Of a stretch of 28,559 bases of DNA, positions 23,495-28,559 are shown piece after piece. A program made the position numbers and the translations under genes. The notes under the pieces are model-generated. The model saw only the letters and a program-made list of their open reading frames with translations, had not been told where the DNA came from and ran no database searches. Positions within the stretch are counted from its first letter, which is position 1; the number at the start of each line of letters is the position of its first letter. The stretch is from Treponema sp. UBA1747 (GTDB lineage Bacteria; Spirochaetota; Spirochaetia; Treponematales; Treponemataceae): positions 1 to 28,559 of the forward strand of contig DCHR01000022.1 in assembly GCA_002315375.1 (NCBI GenBank), in the 5' to 3' direction.

Positions 23495-24322
23495 CTAATT
23501 TTTGAATGGATCTTTACTCTGATCCACAGTATTCAATTCTTCAACGTTTACTATGTAACGGGCACCCGGCATGGTTTTCAAAACTTCCTGATAATCATAG
23601 GAAAGTTTTTCTGTCTTTTCTGCATCCAGTATTTTTTTCATTGCAGGACTGGCATTCAGTTTTTCTGCCTTAAGGAAAAGTTCGTTGCGTGGAGTAGCCC
23701 GGGTTGTGGTCCTGAGTTTTTCAACAATAGCTGCCATTTCAACATCGTCTTTATAAGTGCTGACTTTTTCTGCCCCTGTTTCAATTTCGCAGACTTTATC
23801 CTGTTCCCGGTCAAAATATGAAATTTTTACCCTTCCGGATTCCTCAGATTCAGTCTCTTCTGAAGAAAGATGAAGGGCAACAATCTGACCGAATTTTAAT
23901 CCGTCCCCTGCTTCAACAATTATTCCGGGAACAGCATTCTTTGCAATGTAGTTTTCATAAATCCAGAAATCCACACTGTCATAAACTGCATGAATATAGG
24001 TCTCCGGGTTTTCTTCTTCATCATAAAGATTCAGGATTCTGACAGCTCCGTTTACCTGAACAGTGTCGAAAGTATTTCCGCGGGACAGACTTTTCATCTT
24101 GTGCATTTTGTTGTCACGTCCCAGAATATTCAAACTGACATTTGGAGCAAGGACTACAGAAGGAAGAAGTCTTTCTTCAATTAAATCAATATGCTCAGGA
24201 ATTTCAATCTCTTCTTCTTCTTCCTGCACAGGAGGTTCCAGAACTTTCTTTTCAGAACAGGAAAAGAAAAAAGTTGAAGTCAGAAAAATAACTATGAAAA
24301 AAACCAGGCTGCACTTTTTCAT
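23495..24322 (-). CDS. Lipoprotein encoded within the ABC importer operon, possible SH3-like domain
   Basis: 275 residues; no defined family. Signal peptide with a relaxed, spirochaete-style lipobox FFSC (Cys22), then a Glu-rich spacer (QEEEEEIEIPEH). Residues about 58-135 (ILGRDNKMHKM, TYIHAVYDSVDFWIYENYIA) look like a bacterial SH3-type beta barrel, a fold that binds peptides or wall material; the rest is acidic and partly helical. It sits between the ATPase gene (three bases from its stop) and the permease gene (eight bases), so it is translated with the importer. It does not look like a solute-binding protein; an accessory or sensing role for the importer is inference. Confidence 0.7.
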   Translation of the reverse strand: MKKCSLVFFIVIFLTSTFFFSCSEKKVLEPPVQEEEEEIEIPEHIDLIEERLLPSVVLAPNVSLNILGRDNKMHKMKSLSRGNTFDTVQVNGAVRILNLYDEEENPETYIHAVYDSVDFWIYENYIAKNAVPGIIVEAGDGLKFGQIVALHLSSEETESEESGRVKISYFDREQDKVCEIETGAEKVSTYKDDVEMAAIVEKLRTTTRATPRNELFLKAEKLNASPAMKKILDAEKTEKLSYDYQEVLKTMPGARYIVNVEELNTVDQSKDPFKN

Positions 24323-24325
24323 AAA

Positions 24326-25351
24326 CTAGATTCTTTCTCCGCTTTCAGAAAACCAGTAAACCTTGTTTGGCTTCAGGCCAAGGGAGATTTTTCCGGGTTC
24401 CAGTTTTTTTGCTTCATCTGAATCAACGATTGCACGGAAGATTCCGCTTTCAGACTGAGGGTGACTCAGAAGCAGAGTTGTATCACGTCCCTGAGTTTCA
24501 ATCCGCTCAAGAGTACATTCAAAATCCTTTCCGCCAACGACAAATCCTTCAGGTCGGATTGCCATGAAACATTTCTTTCCATCTTTTTCTGTTTCCAGAA
24601 CATTCACAGGAGGCGTTCCCAGAAATTTTGCTACAAAAAGATTTTCAGGATTTTCATAAACTTCCTGAGGTTTTCCAACCTGCTGCACAGCCCCGTCTTT
24701 CATTACCACAATCAGATCTGAAATGCTCATGGCTTCGTCCTGATCGTGAGTAACGAATATTGTTGTAATGCCGGTCTCTTTCTGAATGCGGCGCAGCTCT
24801 TCACGGGTCTGAAGTCTGAGACGTGCATCAAGATTTGAAAGAGGCTCATCCAGAAGAAGAACAGGCGGACGCTTTACAAGGGCTCGGGCAATGGCAACAC
24901 GCTGCTGCTGACCGCCTGAAAGTTCCTTTGGTTTTCTTTCCAGAAATTTATCAATCTGAACAACACGAGCTGCTTCTTCAACACGTGTCTTGATTTCATC
25001 TTTTGAAAGCTTTTCTTTCCCCTTCAGATTTTCCAGAGGGAATGCAATATTCTGGGCAACAGTCAAATGTGGATAAAGAGCGTAATTCTGGAAAACCAGT
25101 CCCACGCCACGAAATTCTGTTTCCGTTTCAGTAACATCATCATCGCCAAAAAAAATTCTTCCTTCAGTTGGTTCCAGAAGTCCTGCAATCATATAAAGAG
25201 TTGTTGATTTTCCGCAGCCTGAAGGGCCCAGGAGAGCCACAAGTTTTCCGTCAGGAACTTCAAAATCAAAATCATCTACTGCCACTACTTCTGTTTTATC
25301 TTTTCCCCGTCCGGGAAATCGTTTGGTTAAATTCTGCAAGGTGATTTTCAT
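24326..25351 (-). CDS. Sugar ABC importer ATPase, MalK/UgpC/MsmK-like
   Basis: 341 residues. Walker A GPSGCGKST (42-50), Q-loop LVFQNYALYPHLTV (85-98), signature LSGGQQQRVAIARAL (144-158), Walker B VLLLDEPLSNLDA (164-176) and switch His in FVTHDQDEAMS, all intact. A C-terminal TOBE region (about 240-341) is present but short, without the long regulatory domain of E. coli MalK. The family powers CUT1 importers and one ATPase often serves several of them. The start ATG follows GAATAAG-like purines; TAAAAT just upstream may be a weak -10. It lies 25 bases after the CotH-kinase gene and three before the lipoprotein gene. Confidence 0.93.
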   Translation of the reverse strand: MKITLQNLTKRFPGRGKDKTEVVAVDDFDFEVPDGKLVALLGPSGCGKSTTLYMIAGLLEPTEGRIFFGDDDVTETETEFRGVGLVFQNYALYPHLTVAQNIAFPLENLKGKEKLSKDEIKTRVEEAARVVQIDKFLERKPKELSGGQQQRVAIARALVKRPPVLLLDEPLSNLDARLRLQTREELRRIQKETGITTIFVTHDQDEAMSISDLIVVMKDGAVQQVGKPQEVYENPENLFVAKFLGTPPVNVLETEKDGKKCFMAIRPEGFVVGGKDFECTLERIETQGRDTTLLLSHPQSESGIFRAIVDSDEAKKLEPGKISLGLKPNKVYWFSESGERI

Positions 25352-25375
25352 ATTCTTATTTTACCATATCTGTCT

Positions 25376-27640
25376 TTAATTACTGAACCCAAAAACCAAA
25401 CCCGGGTTAGTTTCAAAAAGAGGAATAATAATCGGACCGGTTTTCGAATTATTGTTCACATAATAATAAAGTCTCACCATGAATTCTCTTTCCAAAAGCT
25501 TGTTTTCCATGTCCTTATATTTTGAACCGTAATATGCTTCAAATGCTTTACCTGTATCAAACTCCGGAATTTCAATTCCCTTATTGGCTGAAACAAGACG
25601 GGCCCATATCTGCCAGTCAGTAGACTGGGTATCAATATAAAGCAGAGGAACTTCTTTAGTATTGATTGGTTTTCCATCAAGAAGAATTTCAGGCTGCATA
25701 TTCATCCTGAACTTTCCGTCTTTTACAGACCAGGATAAATCATTTTTGTTTGGAATAGTAATTTCCCCAAGTCCTGTAGAAGGAGTCACTTCAACAGGGT
25801 CTGCATCAGAAATCCGCTGCCACATATTATTCAGATAAACAACCTGAACTACATATTTATTACCCGGCTGAACATAAGGAAAGTTCCATTTCTTTCCCTT
25901 AACAATAAGCTCATCACCGTTTTTGTCAGCTACAAGTTTACCGTTTACATAAATCTGACGCACAAAAGCATTTGAAGGGATATTTGCGATTTTAAGTGAA
26001 ATACCTTTTTCTTTTTTTCCGGCTTTTTCATTTACACTGATAGTCAGCTCTTTTGTCTTTTCTTCCCTGGAAGATTTATAGCCCAGGTTTTTACGAATAT
26101 GCTTGCGTGTAAAATCAAAAATATTATTCTGCTTTGAAGTAAGAGTCACACCGCCCGGTCTCCAGCTGTAATCTCCCCACCACTTGGTAGAAATATGACC
26201 ATCCAGATCCGGACTGTCCAGGTAAGGTTCTACCATTTTTTTATAACCCAAAAACCTCTTGCTGCATTTTTCAAAATCCCATTCAGAGTTTTCATCACAT
26301 ACTTCCAGAAGAAGTGAACGGAATTTTTCTTTGTATTCAGGAACCTGAAGCAGCTTGTCCATCAAAGGACGATTTTTTCCTCTGCCCCATTCCAGCGGAT
26401 TTTGTTTTATTCCTTCGGGATTTTTTGGATCAAGCGGATCACCTGCGATAGAACATCCCAAAGTATTGTCGTAATCAAAAGGAATCAGATAAACCTTTCC
26501 GTCTACAAAATAAAGATAATAGTTGTTTGCATTTCCCCAGTAATCGTCATCCATTCCCACCAGGATATTTACGGCGTAAGTTTTCAGGAAAAAATCTACA
26601 TCCATATTTTTTTCATAAAAATCTTTGATTTTGTTTATAGCATCCTTATCATTTTCATTTTTTGCATCAGGAAGCCCATTCAAATCGATAATAAACTTTT
26701 TGAGTTTTTCTGTGGCTTCATCAAGTTTGTTTTTCTGAGTTTTCAAATCGTAAACCGGAGTTATTTCTTCAAAAGCCACAGGTTTCCCCATTTCATCGAA
26801 TTCTGTGATTTTATTTTTTTCACAGCCAAAATCAACTTCCGGGTCAGCAAGATCTCCCTGTGAACTTTTCCACAAAAACCCGTTTGCTTTTTCCCATGCC
26901 TTATCTTGTTTGATTTCTTTCTTTGTTCTTGCTTTCAGAGATTCCTGTCCTACTTCCTCGAACATTTCATAGACACCGTAATTGAGTTTTGTTGTTGTCC
27001 CATTTGGTTCAATAATGTGAATGAAAACTCTTGTGTGACAGGCCCTTGGTGCAGTCCAGATTCCGTAACGATGGAAAAGATCGTAACAGAAAATCTCGCG
27101 GGCACAAGATGCATCCATTCGCTTCAGGGCAACCCCCTTCATACAATCTGCCAGAAATGAACTTTCCGGTTCTTTATCGCCAAAGGAAAAATCCACCTTG
27201 AAGTGAGACTGTCTGTAATCATTGTCCGAACAGTTCTTTGCATAAGCATAATAATCCTGACTCCAGTCTTCATTTTTCTGAACATGGCCTGTAAAGTCAG
27301 TAGGAGTATCTTTCCCCTGAGGTTTGAAACGGCTTGTATTTCCGCGGAGCCTCAGTCCGCCTCCCGGAAGAACCCATTTATAATTTCCTTTTTTAAGCTC
27401 AAAGCTTTCGATATTCACCAGATTTTCATTCTTAAAAAAATAATCGTAATTGGTGAGCATCTGATTCCATTCAGTCCGTTTAATCGTAATTACCGATTCG
27501 GCCAGTGAATCTGTGGAAAAAATTAAATCCAGATTTTCAGACCTGCTTTTGAAAGGGACAGGGTTCTGAACTTCAGGAACTGCAGCAAAAAACATTGAAA
27601 GATTGAATAAAGACAATAAAACAAGAATCGATTTTTTCAT
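25376..27640 (-). CDS. Exported CotH kinase family protein
   Basis: 754 residues from the ATG at 27640; a GTG at 27655 is an alternative. Signal peptide about 1-20 (ILVLLSLFNLSMFFAA). CotH proteins have an atypical protein-kinase fold; Bacillus CotH phosphorylates spore-coat proteins. Seen: GLRLRGNTSR (95-104, nucleotide loop), HFKVDFSF (147-154, the conserved Lys strand), ALKRMDASCAREIFCYDLF (171-189), YGVYEMFEE (221-229), and NNYYLYFVDGKVYLIPFDYD (372-391) with the metal-binding DYD, so the catalytic core looks complete. Residues about 545-754 form beta-sandwich-like domains. TATAAT ends six bases before the ATG. The ATPase gene begins 25 bases downstream on the same strand, so it may head the importer operon. 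Target unknown. Confidence 0.88.
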   Translation of the reverse strand: MKKSILVLLSLFNLSMFFAAVPEVQNPVPFKSRSENLDLIFSTDSLAESVITIKRTEWNQMLTNYDYFFKNENLVNIESFELKKGNYKWVLPGGGLRLRGNTSRFKPQGKDTPTDFTGHVQKNEDWSQDYYAYAKNCSDNDYRQSHFKVDFSFGDKEPESSFLADCMKGVALKRMDASCAREIFCYDLFHRYGIWTAPRACHTRVFIHIIEPNGTTTKLNYGVYEMFEEVGQESLKARTKKEIKQDKAWEKANGFLWKSSQGDLADPEVDFGCEKNKITEFDEMGKPVAFEEITPVYDLKTQKNKLDEATEKLKKFIIDLNGLPDAKNENDKDAINKIKDFYEKNMDVDFFLKTYAVNILVGMDDDYWGNANNYYLYFVDGKVYLIPFDYDNTLGCSIAGDPLDPKNPEGIKQNPLEWGRGKNRPLMDKLLQVPEYKEKFRSLLLEVCDENSEWDFEKCSKRFLGYKKMVEPYLDSPDLDGHISTKWWGDYSWRPGGVTLTSKQNNIFDFTRKHIRKNLGYKSSREEKTKELTISVNEKAGKKEKGISLKIANIPSNAFVRQIYVNGKLVADKNGDELIVKGKKWNFPYVQPGNKYVVQVVYLNNMWQRISDADPVEVTPSTGLGEITIPNKNDLSWSVKDGKFRMNMQPEILLDGKPINTKEVPLLYIDTQSTDWQIWARLVSANKGIEIPEFDTGKAFEAYYGSKYKDMENKLLEREFMVRLYYYVNNNSKTGPIIIPLFETNPGLVFGFSN

Positions 27641-27774
27641 TCCTACATTATACACCCTTACAGAAATTATTTGAGATTCCCTCTTTCATTTACCTTCTTT
27701 TCTTTTAAATTATTTGCCGATTTCCCGAAATTTTAGTATTTTATAGAAATAAATCTTATTTTCGAGGCTATTTA

Positions 27775-28559
27775 ATGGCAAAACACGAATTTCAGACAGA
27801 AGTAAACCAGCTTCTCAAACTTCTTATTCATTCACTTTATTCAAACAAAGACATCTTCCTCCGCGAAATTGTTTCAAACGGATCAGATGCTCTGGACAAA
27901 CTTAAATATCTGACAGTTTCAGATGATGCATTCAAAAACATTACCTTTGAACCACGTCTGGACATCACTTTTGACGAAAAGGAAGCCGTTCTTACAGTTC
28001 AGGATTCCGGAATCGGTATGAGCGAAGACGACCTGAACAACAACCTGGGTACAATCGCCCGTTCAGGAACAAAAGCCTTCATGGAACAGCTGACAGCTGA
28101 TGCCAGCAAAAACTCAAACCTTATCGGACAGTTCGGTGTAGGTTTCTACTCGGCTTTCATGGCTGCTAAAAAAATCGACGTTTACACACGCAAGGCTGCG
28201 GGCGACGGAAAAATCATGCACTGGTCTTCAGACGGCACAAACTCTTATGACATTGATGAAGTAGCCGCTGATTCCGTAAAGGCAAAACAGTACGGTTTTG
28301 ACAAACCTGAACTTACTGGTTCTGCAATCGAAATTCACCTGAATGACGAATCAAAAGAATACGCTTCAAGATGGAAGATTGAAGAGCTGATTAAAAAATA
28401 CTCAGACCACATTGCATTCCCAATCTACCTTCACTACGAATCAAAAAAATACAACGACAAAGGCGAAGTTGAATCAACAGAAAACAAAGTAGACCAGGTA
28501 AACTCTGCTTCAGCTCTCTGGAAAAAATCAAAGAGCGAACTGAAAGCAGAAGACTACAA
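27775..28559 (+). CDS. htpG: Chaperone HtpG (Hsp90), 3' end outside window
   Basis: About 261 N-terminal residues; the frame is open to the window edge. HtpG is the bacterial Hsp90, an ATP-driven cytosolic chaperone. Seen: the start AKHEFQTEVNQLLKLLIHSL, the ATP lid and pocket motifs LREIVSNGSDALDKLKY (Gly where most have Ala), VQDSGIGM with the ATP-contacting Asp, LGTIARSGTKAF and LIGQFGVGFYSAF, and the beginning of the middle domain. GAGG precedes the ATG by eight bases. The upstream 119 bases, shared with the divergent CotH gene, hold no CIRCE-type heat-shock repeat; no clear promoter could be chosen. Confidence 0.97.
   Translation, partial: MAKHEFQTEVNQLLKLLIHSLYSNKDIFLREIVSNGSDALDKLKYLTVSDDAFKNITFEPRLDITFDEKEAVLTVQDSGIGMSEDDLNNNLGTIARSGTKAFMEQLTADASKNSNLIGQFGVGFYSAFMAAKKIDVYTRKAAGDGKIMHWSSDGTNSYDIDEVAADSVKAKQYGFDKPELTGSAIEIHLNDESKEYASRWKIEELIKKYSDHIAFPIYLHYESKKYNDKGEVESTENKVDQVNSASALWKKSKSELKAEDY

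Noticed and set aside
26402..26863. 153-codon plus-strand frame opposite the CotH kinase gene
   Set aside because: Antisense shadow of a conserved domain, composed of Ile/Phe-rich runs typical of reverse-strand translation.
27641..27774. CIRCE heat-shock operator upstream of htpG
   Set aside because: No TTAGCACTC-N9-GAGTGCTAA-like repeat is present in the 119-134 bases before the gene.

Overview
The window reads as a chromosomal segment of a Treponema-like spirochaete, probably a gut or rumen carbohydrate-using relative. This rests on an archaeal-type (about 570-residue) phenylalanyl-tRNA synthetase beta chain, a flagellar FlgM, several relaxed-lipobox lipoproteins, a GHKL-HDOD regulator of a kind seen in spirochaetes, sugar importer genes, and moderate to low G+C. 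The species cannot be fixed from sequence alone. No tRNA, rRNA, CRISPR array, transposase gene or prophage is visible, and no stretch longer than 300 bases lacks a gene.

Layout. 1-1151 (minus) is a fucose/arabinose-type sugar isomerase running off the left edge, divergent from a GHKL-HDOD regulator (1337-2821, plus). Convergent with that is a pair on minus: a metal-ligand-less iron-alcohol-dehydrogenase-like protein followed by a TrmH-type RNA methyltransferase (2841-4831). Next come rsmI-flgM (4943-5962), pheT (6059-7768) and a secreted OB-fold-like protein (7983-8720), each with its own terminator downstream. 8874-11997 is an ECF vitamin/amino-acid importer: a TrpP-like S component, a fused double ATPase and EcfT, expressed from a near-consensus promoter overlapped by a 20-base palindrome.

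12167-27640 is dominated by one CUT1-type sugar ABC importer whose parts are scattered. They are a solute-binding protein plus a Gfo/Idh/MocA oxidoreductase (12167-14774), a lipoprotein plus small outer-membrane-like protein (14930-16761), a MalG-type permease plus membrane-bound LuxR-type regulator (16860-18442), and a CotH-kinase/ATPase/lipoprotein/MalF-type permease operon (22590-27640). The two permease genes, normally neighbours, are separated by an oppositely oriented pair: a SulP transporter with a long helical tail and a secreted ankyrin-repeat protein (18548-22539). htpG starts at 27775 (plus) and runs off the right edge.

Themes worth a second look are: the pseudoenzyme in the Fe-ADH family; an exported CotH kinase fold apparently co-transcribed with an ABC importer; an ECF double ATPase whose two substitutions fall in the same composite ATP site; three perfect inverted repeats at promoters; a dispersed GGGGTCTGTCCCC palindrome found both between and inside genes; and promoters placed so close to start codons that leaderless mRNAs are predicted.
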